A DNA stretch of 64,000 nt from Amblyomma americanum (lineage: Eukaryota > Arthropoda > Arachnida > Ixodida > Ixodidae): positions 47,925,507 through 47,989,506 of the forward strand of contig NC_135505.1 of the NCBI RefSeq assembly GCF_052857255.1, written 5' to 3'. The translations under genes were made by a program, and so were the position numbers. A model generated the notes under the pieces. It was not told where the DNA came from, did no database searches, and was given only the letters and a program-made list of their open reading frames with translations. Within the stretch, counting starts at the first letter, position 1. Every line of letters starts with the position of its first letter. This document shows, in pieces, positions 50,713 through 63,599 of this stretch.

Positions 50713-53700
50713 AAAATATGATGGAGCGCCTAGTTACCATTATAATGTCACAATGCGTTAGCGTTATGCCTTCTCTGTGAAATTAATTTATTCTCGTAGA
50801 GACTAGTAAGTGGATCTTCCATGCACCAGCTGTGGCGGTGGCAGGTGCACACAGCGCTACGCCTCTAAAAGCCGACAAGTTTTTCTTCACATTCCGGCCT
50901 TTGGTTCTCTCCCGAACTAGAATACAGATACATTTCTCTCTGACTCTCTGTTTCGCCACCTGCCTACCGTGGCAGGTCTTAACTGTTTAGAACAATATGC
51001 CGCCACACGCACGACACTTTTTAATCACAGTGCGGCTTCTTATATAATTTATAAAGCCCTTCTTTGGTTCTATGATGTCAGTGCGGGGAAAAGAATCTCA
51101 GGCATGCCGGAATATCCTGAAGCCAATTACGGCTATGTCTCTTATAACCTATGTGTCATTCCAGACATTATAGCCAACAATGCTTTGATTACTCAATAGC
51201 AATAGAAAAAGGAACACGCGCTGGCAACTAAAACGCAAATAGGAAAAAACATATTGCGTGCACTGAACGATAAGAAATGCCACTGAAAATTCAACTGCTG
51301 GCAAAGGCCTATTAAAACTTGAAGGAAATTTTTAAGCTCATTTTAGAAAACAGGCAAGAAACAGAAAACATCGATTAAAAAGGGCTGTGAGATTAGGAAA
51401 CAATGGCCGGACATGAAAGCTGGGAAAAACTGCGCAGCAATTCGAACGGCGAACGAACAAACATGGCGCGCACAGAAATCATGTATGCAGAGAGAAGAAA
51501 ATCGTGACACATTGTTACACAGCCTAATATCGATATTCTCATTTATCAAAGACCCTTGTTTTTTAAATATATCGTACCGCCCAGTTATCACGCTCCCCAA
51601 GTTTAAACAATCCCTGTTGAGAGGGCACACAGTGCGTTTAATGAAATTAAAACATCACAATGATGCATTTTTCTCCATCAGGCGAGGAAAATGAGATGTT
51701 TTTTGAAAAATTAAGATATTAGTAAGTTTCGCAATCGGTGTACACAATTTTGGTTGCAAGGGCACCAATAAAGCCTTTTTAAGCCTATCAGCCTAAAAAA
51801 TACTTGATGCCGGCAACACTCAAAATCGGTTTTTTCAATTTCGTGCTATAAACTCGGTAATTGCAATGCAGGGCCTGTTGTGTGGCTTTACTACGATAAT
51901 CATTTATAATTTCTTGTCCTTTTCCCGCAATCTCTTTACTTCTGTTAGTGCCACAGGTGCTCCTCTTTCGCGTCTCCTCTATTGAATGGCCACCGGATTT
52001 GATCTGAGTCGCATAACGTGAGCACAAGCTCTCGGAGGGGGGTGATTTTTAGCAACACGGACTAGATCTTGTCGCATTCTGAATGTACTGAACGTGGCAG
52101 TCCTCCTTGATCGAAAAGAAGCGGTACTTAAATTCTTAAGAAGGTGTCTGCATTTCATTCCCCCTCCTATTCTGTTCAGTGAAGGGGGTCTTTAGGGAAA
52201 CCTAAAACTTGGCAGCAGGGCGCGGTCGTAATGCTCTTCAGAAACCTGTTCTTGTGCTTTTGCTACTCGGCTATCCCAACTTTTCTTTCGGACGTCCCAG
52301 CTATGCTTCATATGAAAAATGCAGTTTGCCAGCAAGCGAGAAGGCTATTAAGACACATAGGCCCTTCAGTACCACAAAATGTTGCGTTTTTCCTTACAGG
52401 TTGTTGCTAAAGCGATTGTCTTGTAAAATCGCGGATTGCAAAATTTCTGGAACTTTTTATGTAGTTGTACGAGCAAGCATTTGCATTAAACAAATGCGCT
52501 GTGGTAATCCAAGACACATGGTAGCATGCGCTGAACTGTTTTAAAAAATATGGCGGGCACGATTTCACATCTTTTCGGCACCTTCTTCGTCCACTAAGAT
52601 TCAGTTTTTTTTTTGCCGCTGCTTAGGACAAGATGAGATAGCGTTATTGTAGTCTATGTCAAGTGGAGCGGCAATGCAGGAAAATACTCAACTAGTATAT
52701 TCCCCTTTATAAAGTTAGCAAGAGTTCAGGAAGAAAATGACGTGCTTTGTTACACTCGCTCCTATCGATTGAGTACAGTATTTCTTTCAACCCGTGCGTT
52801 TGCCAACATTAGAGGACCACGAATGGCAGTCGAGTTTTTTGCAGTTTGATCGAAAAGAGATTTTGTGATTTATGTTGTGCTTGGTGGCACAGGTGGGACA
52901 AAAAATTTTATTTCCCTTGGAATTTCTAAAATACTTTTTTCTCTTTAATTGAGGGTGTGATCACCGTAAAACTTTATTTTATTCTAAACACCATACAACT
53001 CATGATTGACAGTTATTGTGGTCACTTTTGAGAACAGCTTCCGTTGTAAACGGCTGTCCGTGCCACTCATTTGCCAAGAAAGGCTTACGCCTTAATATTG
53101 TGCGAAAGCACGGTTTTACTCTGAGTGATACAACAGCCGAACACCTCAAAGCGCGATTGAGGTGTCCATTGACACGAGGGGGCAGGGCGAGTTATGCGTC
53201 CTTACTGTCCTCAAAATGAACGGGGTCTAATGATTGCGCTGGTTTTGTGAAAAGGAAAGGCGCACAACTGTTCGCGCCGCAGATGAAAGTAGAAGACGCT
53301 GCTCTGCAATGCACAGTGGGATCGTGTGGTGCAGTTTAACAGGAAGCCTGTTGGGTCGTACGTAAAGCATTTGTTTACTCAGCGGGATTTATTTAAATCT
53401 AATAAACTTTGTTTATTGCATGCACCTGTCACGCTAAAACATTACTTAGACCCGAGGCGCTGCTGAAGCGGACTAACACACACCAACCTGTGCGGTGGTT
53501 TTCTTTGCTATAGGAAATTATGAGAATGGTTTTGCCAACCGATGCCATCTTTATTCCATTGAAGGTCATCATACTCATTACACAAACTGAAATTTCCCAC
53601 ACCAAACCAGACAGTCTCTATATTTTCTAGCATTGATTAGGAAGCACACACAGCAGGCAGACGCGCAGGAATGTTCGCTATAGTTTGTAGAGCGCATGAC

Positions 53701-54229
53701 CCAAAACAGGAATCTGCGTCGTCAATATTCCTGGCGTTGTTTCTCCTTAAATACGATACCAGGTATGATTTCAATAAGGATGAAAGATTCGTCTTTAGGC
53801 GAAGGTTTCAAAAGTCACGTGTAATAGACGTTCATGGCTGAAATGCACACAAAAATGCAAGATATTTAGTGGCAAAGGTTGGGTGTCATTTACGAGCTGC
53901 GGTGTTTTCCTGCTTTTGTTGACATGTTTTGTCCAGTCTCCAAAGTACTACTTGTGCACTCGTACTCTGTTTTGCGACTATAGTCCGAGCTAAGAAAGCT
54001 TTGAGATGTAGGGCGCAAACAATGCGGGCATTTGATTTGCACGACGGGAGACAGCGTCTTCCGTAAATATTGTTTTCCCATTTCCTATCCGAAGGGCACA
54101 ACTGGAGAAATGCTTACCGAGAGGAAGCGCACACTCTCCGCAGGAAATAGTAATTACAATACTTCACGTCAAACTTGTTTTCACTCTGTGAATGTATACG
54201 GAAAACAAATGTATATTGTTCACTCAACT
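50713..54229. other. long unrecognised stretch
   Basis: No TE motif, RNA gene or convincing exon seen in 3.5 kb. ORFs at 51343-51630 (minus), 51413-51694, 52209-52544 and 53016-53219 were inspected. None matched a family I know, and the longest does not start with ATG. A G-rich, C-poor pattern alternates with AT-rich tracts. Confidence 0.5.
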
Positions 54230-54640
54230 TGTGTAGATATTTTTAAACGTACGTTTGGTTGGTCTTTAGCAGCCGATAATAAAAAAAGGAGGAAGAGGAG
54301 GAGAAAAAACTTAATTAAAGTGAATGGGAGGTGGGCGATCTTATGGTTGGGGCCCTCATTCCTGGGCTCTACTGGCTTGAGCTGCCCCGCGGACTTTTGT
54401 TTTATGAAGGCCCGTTGGTCTTCCAGGTTATCGCTGGTCAGCAGCGCCTCCCACCGCTCAAAAGACGTGTTTTCCGTCTGTAGAGTGTTTGGTTTGGCCC
54501 CACGTCCCCACAAAATCTGGAAGAGCGTAGGGCGGGCCTGGCACCAGTGGCAGGTGTCGGAGATGTATGAGATGTAGGGTGTATGAGATGCAGTCTATGG
54601 AGGTTTGGAAATGTGTTCCTCTGTATCTGCCGCTAAGTGA
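54230..54640 (-). mobile_element. RNase-H LINE, C-terminal fragment
   Basis: Minus-strand reading: DTCHWCQARPTLFQILWGRG (Cys-rich motif), then SFERWEALLTSDNLEDQRAF. It is the same C-terminal domain as at 18.0-18.2, 23.9-24.05 and 60.8-60.95 kb. The 3' UTR ends near 54290-54230 in T-rich and A-rich sequence. Upstream parts are absent. Confidence 0.7.
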
Positions 54641-55956
54641 CGGCATCTAGGGTTTCTGATTTCCTATGAGGTGGAGGGAGGTGCCGATAGTCGAAAAAGA
54701 GAGACCCATAAACAGGATACAGTTTTGTCTGGCTTTGTGACAGTGATGAAAGAATTTTTATTTTTTTTTTCAAAAATTTCGTAATAGCCACAAGACCTTC
54801 CTGGAAAGTATGCAGTACAGGTGGTGCAGTGCCCCAATTTCTGTAGGAACCATACTTTTTATTGTGGCGTCCATGGTGGATCACGCCTCTCTATGCAACA
54901 CGAAACTGCCTCGTAAGTAATGTTTTAAATAGCTGCTATATACATGCATATATAAGGGTGTATTATATTTCATGAAAAGGCGTGTGCATCGTGTAAAATG
55001 ATGTCTCATTGTTTGATTGCCTGCAAGAAAGTGGTTCCCCAATTAGAGTGCAAAAATAGGTGCCTAATGATGTCATAGAATCGATGAATAAACTGCATAC
55101 TACTATGTACCGCTAAGCAATAAGAAAACAGCAAGCCCTCCTAAACTTTTGGTTTAATCTTAGTATACACCATATTTTTCTACTCAAGGTTCGAGGGAAT
55201 GCTTCTATAAATATTTTGTTTGCAGAAACGCGACCGTTGAAAGCTTAGTTTAGAGCTCCTTCAAAGATGTGTATATACTGAAGCGAATATTATGTGTCAC
55301 GCGGTTAGTTGATATATATGGTTTATTTACATCAATGAGAAAACGTGCCCTGAATTAATGCATGCTGCGAAGCTCTGCTCAGAGTAGCACACAAGGGCGA
55401 AAGTAAAAGAATCATATGCAGCAAGAGACCTCAAATGATTACCAACCACTCAAAATTTACTGCCGTAGAGGTTATGCTAGAGTGTAGAGAAATAAGTTAA
55501 AAATTTAAATTTGGTAGCATCACGATCTCTCACAAAATAGAGATCTACCATTTGCATGGAGCCGGCAACCATGAGCAAGAGAAAACCACTGAGGACGCCG
55601 AAAAAGCTGCTGTAAATTATAAACACAACGCGGCCCGCGTTACAAAAGAAAACGTGGCAACAGAGGGAGTGCTGCTAGGGATGGCGAACGCAAATTGGTA
55701 TTTGTTCTGTTACCATAAATCAAAAGCATCACTACTGTTCTTTAACTATCGATGTAAGTAATAACCTGCCTATATTTTGTATCTTGCACTGTCGCGCTTT
55801 TCGTTGTGTACCGCAATCAGTGCTTAAAAGAAGAAAAATTAATGAGACTTCTTTAGACACCTTCAAATCCGTTTCAGGGCCGACTGAGTGGTCTGAGGTC
55901 ACATGATAAAGATGCAACATCTTTCTTTACTCGATTATAGAGTTATTACCGATCTC
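54641..55956. other. unrecognised stretch
   Basis: AT-rich, with no assigned feature. ORFs at 54884-54633 (minus) and 55552-55761 have no recognised motif. Confidence 0.45.
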
Positions 55957-56870
55957 TATTATCATCATCATCATCATAATCATCTTTTATTGGCCCTTAA
56001 GGACCCCTGGAAGGGGCATTACACAAGGAGGGGGGGGGGGGGGCGGAACATCGAAAACAACAAAGTAGTTCACTGTCCAACATTGACACAATCAGTGATC
56101 AGCAGGATATATGCAAGACCTTTAAATAAGCATTAACAAAATATAAAAACAGCAACAGTAAAGAAAAAACAGAGGCAAACAGAAGCAGGCAAGAAATTTT
56201 CCACATCATGTTTTCAAATGGGATGTCAGCAACTGCCGAAACTTATATGGATCGCGTTCTATTACAATATGGTCTGGTAATGAATTCCATTCTTCAATGG
56301 CAAGAGGCAGGAATGACTTGTTGAATGCGTTTCAAGAGCCGTGCAGACGTAGAATGCTCATGGAGTTGAAAAGGCGGCGTGATGTTCGGAAAGGTGGAAG
56401 CAGAAGAGAATCCCGAAGCGAAGGAAAACAGAAGTATAGCTTATGAAATAATGACAAACGGGCGATTTTCCGTCTATGCGTCGGAGGCTCCATGTCAAGC
56501 GATAATTTTATATTGGTAACACTGGAGTAGGTGTCGTAATTGGAGGAAATATATCGGGCTGCACGGTTTTGAATGGCTTCTAGGCTATCGATTAGGTAAG
56601 CCTGATGTGGATTCCAAATTGGGGCGCCAAATTCTAGTTTGGTTCGGACGAAAGTATTGTAAGCTAGACTGCGAATAGAGGGAGGGGAGAAACTGAGGTG
56701 CCGTCTGATGAACCCAAGTGATTTCGATGCATCAGCTGCAATCTTCGTGATGTGCTCGGACCAAGAGAGCTTGCTGGTGATGTGAATTCCAGGGTAACGG
56801 TATGATTCAACTTGGGAAAGGGTGGTTGAGTACAACGAATATGCGTCCCAGTGAAGCCTACTGCCAAAGA
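55957..56870 (-). mobile_element. CR1/L2-type LINE, 3' fragment, minus strand
   Basis: The open piece 56835-56332 (167 codons) is the post-RT region: SYRYPGIHITSKLSWSEHI, TFVRTKLEFGAPIWNPHQ and LEAIQNRAARYISSNY, then RISL-like RLSLFHKLY. It ends before a 3' UTR that closes near 55957 with gatgatgatgatgataat on the minus strand, a trinucleotide tail. A G/C run at 56027-56043 interrupts the UTR. The copy is 5'-truncated at about 56870. Confidence 0.8.
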
Positions 56871-57253
56871 ACAGAATTACTTAAACAGCCGCTCTTCTGT
56901 CTTACTGTCCGATAACATTGTCCTCATCATATTCCTTTGAATAAGCTCACTGCGTTCTTCTCAGTTAAAATTCACCCCATTTTGTTAGCCGCCCCATTTC
57001 TACCAGTGAAATGAGCGGCGGTAAGTTACCCTGCCATACAGTATACTTCTGTCTCAAGGCATAATGCCAAGCTGCCAATCATGATCTGAGAGTATCAGCC
57101 AAAAGCTCTTCATCCTAGTCATATTCTACTAGTTATTAAACCATTGAGGTCTGGACCTGCTGTCCCAACTCGGACTCAGTAGCTTGGATTGGTAACCACT
57201 TCTGGAGTTTCGATGGCGTTCGTATCTACTATCAGCTGCTGGAGGGAATGTGA
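56871..57253. other. unrecognised spacer
   Basis: No motif seen. Confidence 0.4.
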
Positions 57254-57794
57254 TTGATCTTATGTTATTCTCTGGCCGCACATTTTATATGGAAGAGCAA
57301 AGTGGTGAATAGTATGATCGTTATGAAACTATTTCTTGATGCAACTTTCCATAACATTACAGCAACAGCTCTTAATACCAGCGTTTTACTTTGCACTCTC
57401 ACTACAGCAGTGGGGCCGCGCCTCTTCCATGCAAAATCCCTATTTGGTGAAGTCATGCGACTATGCAAGAAGGAAATCCTTGCACATGCTAAGAATATTC
57501 CACCCGAAAAACTCCGGAAGGTATGTGTCTCGGCGACAATTCTCTTATGCGAAAAATTACTTCAAAGTGTATTGCCGCTCAAAAATCTCCCAGTACCATT
57601 ACAAATGCCTATTCAATCATTGGTGCGAAATACATGTCTGGAATGCCATTATCTCTAACTGCTTGTGTATTCCATATACTGAGCGATCACAAGCGCAGAA
57701 TCTTAGAGATGGCTCTGGTGCACCTTCTCGCGTACGATGGCACTCTGGAAGAAACTGCTTCGATATATATGTGCGCCTCGTAGCACCTTCGTGA
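57254..57794 (+). other. coding-like stretch of unknown identity
   Basis: Two overlapping plus-strand frames read like protein for about 540 bp: first HNITATALNTSVLLCTLTTA and EVMRLCKKEILAHAKNIPPE (57254-57658), then SGMPLSLTACVFHILSDHKR and ILEMALVHLLAYDGTLEETA (to 57783). The switch of frame looks like one indel. I do not recognise a family; it could be a host pseudogene, an exon pair or a TE. Confidence 0.25.
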
Positions 57795-58747
57795 TCCACG
57801 TGTGGGGCGCGCATCACCGGGGATTACGTGACTGCACTTACCAACCGCGGTTATGAGATGGCGAAACAGGTAGACTTTAGGCGTTCATCACAAGATGGGT
57901 CCGTTCTACAGCTCTCGCTCTGAAAAAAGACTGAACAATGAATGGACCCTCATTACTGTCACGCTCTTCACAAAACGTAATGAGCGCGATGTAGGACGGG
58001 GGATATTGGACGAATATTAACTAAAATTGAACTGCACTAATAAACTTCGCTCACTGCTCACATGTGATTGTACAAGCAGCTTGTATGCCTGGATACAATA
58101 TGTGAAATTATTTTGATGTCCATAAATATATACTCAGAAATATTTTAATATTTTTCAAGAAAAGTTCCGAACATATTGTTTCAGCAATGGCTGTATAAAC
58201 TGCGCGTTGTTCTTGGCGAAATGTGGGCTGTCTTCATATTTCAATGTCTAAATCTTACCTGCTTACTAGAGATTTATTTCTCGCAGTTCTCGCAAAGTTA
58301 GATTTGTTTAAAATATAACTTTAAGCTAAACTGATTCCTTTTACTTTAAACATTGACTAGAGATTATAGGTATATGTTTCAAATATCACCGGTTAATCCC
58401 TTCACGGAGGCGTTGTTTCAGAACTGCTACCGACTTCGTCTTTTAGCAGCCGTGCTTCCATCTCCCAGCTAATAAATAAAATGCCTTCAACGAGCACTGC
58501 TGGACATAAACGCGGCATACAAGAAAAAAGCTGGGCTTCTCATAAGGCAGAAATGACAGTCGTCTCATCGCAAACCTGATTCGTCCTAGTCCGCGAAGTG
58601 CGTAATTGTCTATTGTTTGTCAAAGAAGTGTTCTGAAATGCAGAAACAATTGTGCTTTCAAAGTCGCCATTTAAAGTTCCATAGCGTGAAAGCTATTTTG
58701 AATTACATTACGCGAATAATCTTGAAATCTATTTGAAATCGTTTTTC

Positions 58748-58981
58748 ATGGATCCTTTTGAATTCCTTCGCTCCTTGCAGCCGAGAGAGGCCAGAAAATT
58801 TGTCGATTATATAATGCTGTGGGCTGTGCTTTCTCCTGATGTATTACAAAATGGGCCTGGTGTGACTTACTGGCATAGGAAACGAGGTTTCTGGTGTCCT
58901 CAGTCTATTCGGGAAGCAGAAAGGAGGTCTGAGGTTTTGTGCGCTTTTAAATCTACGGTGCTTGAAGGGCACAGAGACTGA
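58748..58981 (+). other. ORF of unknown identity, possible exon
   Basis: From the ATG at 58748: MDPFEFLRSLQPREARKFVD, then YIMLWAVLSPDVL and RGFWCPQSIREAERRSEVLC. ctccttgcag just before codons PREARKF fits a 3' splice site, so an exon could begin at about 58784. The helix-like text loosely recalls a segment of M13 peptidases, but I cannot support that call. It ends at a stop at 58979-58981. Confidence 0.25.
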
Positions 58982-59813
58982 GGCCAATTTCACACTAAGA
59001 GTACCTGTTTGCAGAGAGTTGAATAATATTTAACGGAAGCAATTTCTGCAAACTTGAATGTATAGATCATGAAAAAAGTCTTCATAAATTTTTGTCTTTA
59101 AAACTAGAAACAGCTACGGCAATTGTGGCTAATTGAAGTCGGACGCTCTAGAAATATAGAATAGCTGTGACTGGGAGTGCTTTTAATTACCTATATATGA
59201 ATTGTGACACCTAAGCGCTGTTTAGATCTAAGTGCCTCGGAAATTGAACATATCGAACAAATTAAATCACCACATTCATAACAGTGCCACCATTAATGTA
59301 CCGAAGCACCTCTGATTTATGGCGACGTTCAAGTGATAAGAGTCGAGCTCATTTCGGCATTATTTTCTGTTTGCTGATCACAGAAATCGCGTGAAGTAAT
59401 TTGCCATTCACCTCCATCAAAACGCTGCCACCGCTCCGGACAGTATTTGCACCTCTACTTTGCACCTCTCAGCGCTGAAGCTACTGAGACTTTGGAGGAG
59501 AGGCGTCATTTCTACAAAAGAAAGCCCTACCTGGCACGCCGACAATACACTTGAAAGCTAAAGTTGGATAGGCCTCGCACTGCCTACTGCAATCGAGAGT
59601 TCGTAACAATGCGTCTTTAATCGCTCCTGTCGATAAAAACTTGCTTCAAAAGCTAGAGAGTACTCTATTGGCATAAACATGCCGAGCGCGACCGCTAAGG
59701 TTGCTGCATTTGCTGTATCCAATGGTTGATTATCATCATCAGCGACTAAGTGGGCGGCAGCTCTCACTTCACTCGGGTTAACGTTCTACAACCAGTGGAC
59801 TGATAATAATGGG
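58982..59813. other. unrecognised stretch
   Basis: AT-rich, with no assigned feature. Confidence 0.4.
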
Positions 59814-59833
59814 TTAATAATAATAATAATAAT
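59814..59833. repeat. TAA microsatellite
   Basis: About seven TAA units, directly at the A-tail side of the minus-strand SINE fragment. It probably grew from that tail. Confidence 0.8.
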
Positions 59834-59895
59834 TGTTTTTTTTTGGGAAAAGAAATGGCGCAGTATCTGTCTCATATATCGTTGGACTGAGTGAA
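59834..59895 (-). mobile_element. SINE 3' fragment, minus strand
   Basis: ggcgcagtatctgtctcata read in reverse is the conserved 3' end tgagacagatactgcgcc of the SINEs at 1498 and 22340. The head is missing. Confidence 0.65.
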
Positions 59896-60660
59896 ACTCG
59901 GTTTTTTTTATCACATCCGAAAATAGTTTATGCAGCAGGCAAAACAAAGTGTTTACCGATATAGGAAGAAATATTTGTTATACGTGTACTAAACAATCCC
60001 GGAGACTGCCGTGACCACAACGCCTACCTGCAATAAAAATTTACCCTCCTCGAAAGAAAAGTATCGAAGTAGGAAAACCAATCGAAGTTATACATTTACA
60101 CAACCGAATCAACCAACCACACCTCGCGAGGCAATTTTTTTTACATTAAGCGGCTTTAAGAATCATTTATTGAGATATGATCCTACCCACAATCGCAACG
60201 ATCAGTTCTGACAACCTCCTGGCAAGTGATATATAAGGAATCAAACTTTCCACGTTTATAGAGCTTAAGTACAAGTATGAATAAAAAAATAGACGATACC
60301 TGATGCTGATTTTTTTTCTTCCGAACCATACAAAAGCAACAAAGCAAGAAGCCATTCCTTACAACGGTGCATATTCGACAGACCAAAGTGTAAGGAGATG
60401 AGTGGAGAAGTTCCAAATTATACTTAAGTATACAGAAGTTGTTCACAACACTGAGAGACCGAAAGCCCTAAACCCGCCATATCTTTAAAAAAAGGTGACA
60501 ACATTCGACCTTTGTCGACCACCCCGCAGTGGAGAGAGAGAAAGATGACTGGAGAGAGAGAAAGATGAATGGAAAGGCAGGAGGTTGACCAGCTGACGCC
60601 CACTATGGTAGCCAGCACGTGGGAAGGGGGAGGGAGTGATAGAAAGAAAATAGAGGAAAG
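59896..60660. other. unrecognised spacer with a short tandem repeat
   Basis: Two tandem 20-bp units, ggagagagagaaagatgact and ggagagagagaaagatgaat, lie at 60531-60570. Nothing else is assigned. Confidence 0.45.
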
Positions 60661-60715
60661 GATTTTGGATTGGAAAACATTTATTGTCAGCATTAGCTCT
60701 ATGTGGGTGCTTTAC

Positions 60716-61510
60716 TAGATGGCCTCGAGCCGGTGGTTCTCGGCGACATTGTGAGCCCACTCAGTGGCCCGGACTTGTGTCAACGGGTCTCAGCTGGCCA
60801 GTATAGCCTCCCACCGCTCTAGAGAAGGGACTAGTAGCAGATAGCGCGTGTGGCGGCGCCTTTTCGCACCCCATTGAATGTGATCGTATCCGGCTATCTC
60901 GCCCCAGTCTTTGCAAGTTGGATTGCATTGTGTTGGGTACATCTGAGCTAGTTCTGACGGGCTAAAGAAGAATCGCGTCTGGAGCCGACGCCACGTTACC
61001 TCCTGCATTTTGTCGAGCTTCTTGTCTGCTGGCGGATATATCCTCCTTTCCAGTTTAAAGTGATTAGTGTAGTCGTGAAAGGACATGAATGCATCTCCCG
61101 TGAAATTGGGGGACTCAACCTGGCTCACTGCTCGGCTGACATAACCTCGAGCTATACTGTGAGCCAACTGGTTTCCCTGTTCCTCGATTGTGCCGGCACC
61201 CATATTAGTACCACCTCTCTTTGATTCCAGTCTTTATGCCTTAGGATTCGTTATGTCTCTTTGGAGATCATACCCGTCGCGAAATTGTTTATAGCGATTT
61301 TGGAGTCGCTAATTATGGTGACATCTTTGGTGTTGACCATTGCCATGGCGATAGCCACCTCCTCCGCTGTCTCCGAGTTCTTTGTTTTAACCGAACCGGC
61401 CATTATTGTTCCTCCCGAGTCGTTCACGCCCACGACCAAAAATGAGTCGCCTTCCTCGTATTCCGCCGCGTCTACTGTAGGCAGCGTATTCCAAGCCTTC
61501 TAACTTGGCT
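60716..61510 (-). pseudogene. RNase-H LINE RNase H and C-terminal domain
   Basis: RNase H: VVGVNDSGGTIMAGSV, NSETAEEVAIAMAMVN (Glu) and VTIISDSKIAINNFA (Asp), a stop, then EEQGNQLAHSIARGYVSRAV. The C-terminal domain has LDKMQEVTWRRLQTRFFF, MYPTQCNPTCKDWGEIAGYD with the Cys-His motif and LVPSLERWEAILAS. One frame over, WAHNVAENHRLEAI ends at a stop at 60716-60718. Confidence 0.8.
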
Positions 61511-61674
61511 TCAAGAGCCTTTGTTCTTGCTCACCTCCTGCGATCGTGAAAAGCAGGGTGCATGTTTTTTGGAAGCGGTTTAATAGTGAGTGAGTTCCTC
61601 ACTTCAATCGCTAGTTTTGCCTGCGCGTTTTATTCCGGGATTCTATCACGTAACCCTAAATTGGCCAGGATCTT

Positions 61675-63410
61675 TCATCCCGTATGTGTGGCAGTGAGCC
61701 GTCTTAATTGTGTGATTAGATGTGCCTCGCACCGTTCCGCGATGGTGTTGTAGATCCCAAGTTTAAGAAGCCTTTCCGTAGGGGTGCCATGGGGTAGTCC
61801 CAGGGCTGCTTTATATGGCTGTCTTATGATCCCTTCTATTTTGTTCCTTTCCGCCTGTCCTAGCTTGAGATAGTGGGTGACGTATGTTATTCTGCTTATA
61901 ACAAAAGCCTGAACCATTCGGCACAGATCGTTCTCTATGACTCCTCATCTTTTGTTGGCTATTCGGCTTATCGGCCTGGTTTTCAAGTTAATTGTCGACT
62001 TAAGCCTATTTATTTTCTCTGTGTTCTTTCTATTGCCCTGGACTATCAGTCCCAAGACCGTGATTTTGTCCACTCTGGCTACCGGGGACTCATTGACTTC
62101 TAACAGCATGTCTTCTGCGTTGGTATCGCGTTTGCTAGCCCCCCCCCCCCTCCCCCCCCCCCCCCCGATCACCAGAAGTTAGAATTTGCGTGGCGAGCAT
62201 TTTAACCCTGCCCATTCCGCGTATTCCTCGACCAATATCTATCGCCTGTTGTAGATTTTTTTCTATTTCAGCATCATTGCCTCTGTGCGTTCATATTGTG
62301 ATATCGTCTGCATATAGCATGTGTTTTATTGCTTTCATAGTCTTGAATAGTGGTGGCAGGTTCTTTAAAACTAAGTTAAATAAGAAAGGGACAGCACTGA
62401 GCCCTGCGGGGTGGCCTTGTCTCCTAGCTTAAAGTTTTCCGACCTAATGTCTCCTAAATTTATATCTGCTGTTCTTTCGGTTAGAAAGTCTGTAACGTAT
62501 TCGTAGGTTCTCTTACCAGGGGCAAAATCCGCCAGATTAGTTAGTATGGCGTTATGTTTGACGTTGTCAAAGGTTTTTCATAGATCGAGGCCCAGTATAG
62601 GTTTTGTGGCCCCTTTTTTTGGGGGGGGGGGGCTATTTTGTCTGTTTTGAGCTCGAGCATTACGTCCTGCGTAGACAACTTGCTACTAAATCCTAGCATG
62701 GTTTTGGAAAATACTTCTTTTTCCCCTGCGTACTCCTTAAGTCTGCTTAGTACTACATGCTCCATCAGCTTCCCCAAGCACGACGTTAGCAATATCGGCC
62801 TGAGGTTTCTCACTTCAAGTTTCTTGCCGGGGTTGGATATAAACACTACTTTATCATGTTTCCATTCTCAAGGTAGAGTGTCTTGTTTCCATATCTCGTT
62901 TAGGAAGTCTGTGAGTGCCGTGACGGATACTAGATCTAGATTCCTCAACATTTTGTTGGTTACTCCATCTGCACCCGCCGCCGACGTGGTTCTTAGTTGA
63001 CACGTTGCTCTCCATACCTCCGCTATCGAGATGTCCCTATCTAGCTCTGCATTCTCTGCTCCTCGGTATGTAAGAGAAGAGCCCCCTTTGTCTCTGTTCA
63101 GGTATCTTTTTCTCAATATATCTATTAGGTCTTCGGCCGTGCCCTGGTATTTGTGAACCAATCTTTTCAGCTGCCCTTGTGCCGCTGTCTTAGCTTGTCC
63201 TGGGCCTATCAAGTGGCGAAGAGGTTGCCACGTATTCTTGCACCCTAGCTTCCCATTCATTTTATCGCAAATCTGTCCCCAGTGCTGACTCTGAAATTTG
63301 TTCGCGTACTCTTCCATCTGTCGTTCGAGTGTCGATATTCTCTGCTTTAGCTTTCTATCGTGCCTCTGCTTTTTTACCCTCTTCATGAGGATCTCGTGGG
63401 ATTCCCACAT
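61675..63410 (-). pseudogene. RNase-H LINE reverse transcriptase
   Basis: The linker is rich in Lys, Arg and Gln (RVKKQRHDRKLKQRISTLER). RT fingers: TTSAAGADGVTNKMLRNL and NLRPILLTSCLGKLMEHVVL. After damage, the palm motif HMLYADDITI is intact near 62300, and the post-RT domain reads ISRITYVTHYLKLGQAERNK and HGTPTERLLKLGIYNTIAER (61917-61675). Stops and the G/C runs break the frame. Confidence 0.8.
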
Positions 63411-63599
63411 ATGGGCCGACCTCGAGTCTTTATATAACTATTTCCGCTGGTTGGGGTCTCTCTAGTGTGTCTGTTTACATCTCTTTTGAGTATCTCGACC
63501 CATAGATTTAGATCCGTGATTTCCCTCGGAGCGGTTCTGTCCCTGAGTTTTCTAAGAGCATCTCAGTCTGTCAGCTTCGTTTTGTGCAGCTTTCCCTTC

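Noticed and set aside
52209..52544. Possible secreted Cys-rich salivary-type protein
   Set aside because: The first codon is TTG rather than ATG, the hydrophobic run is short, and the Cys pattern fits no tick salivary family I know. A 59-codon ATG frame at 52231 is equally unsupported.
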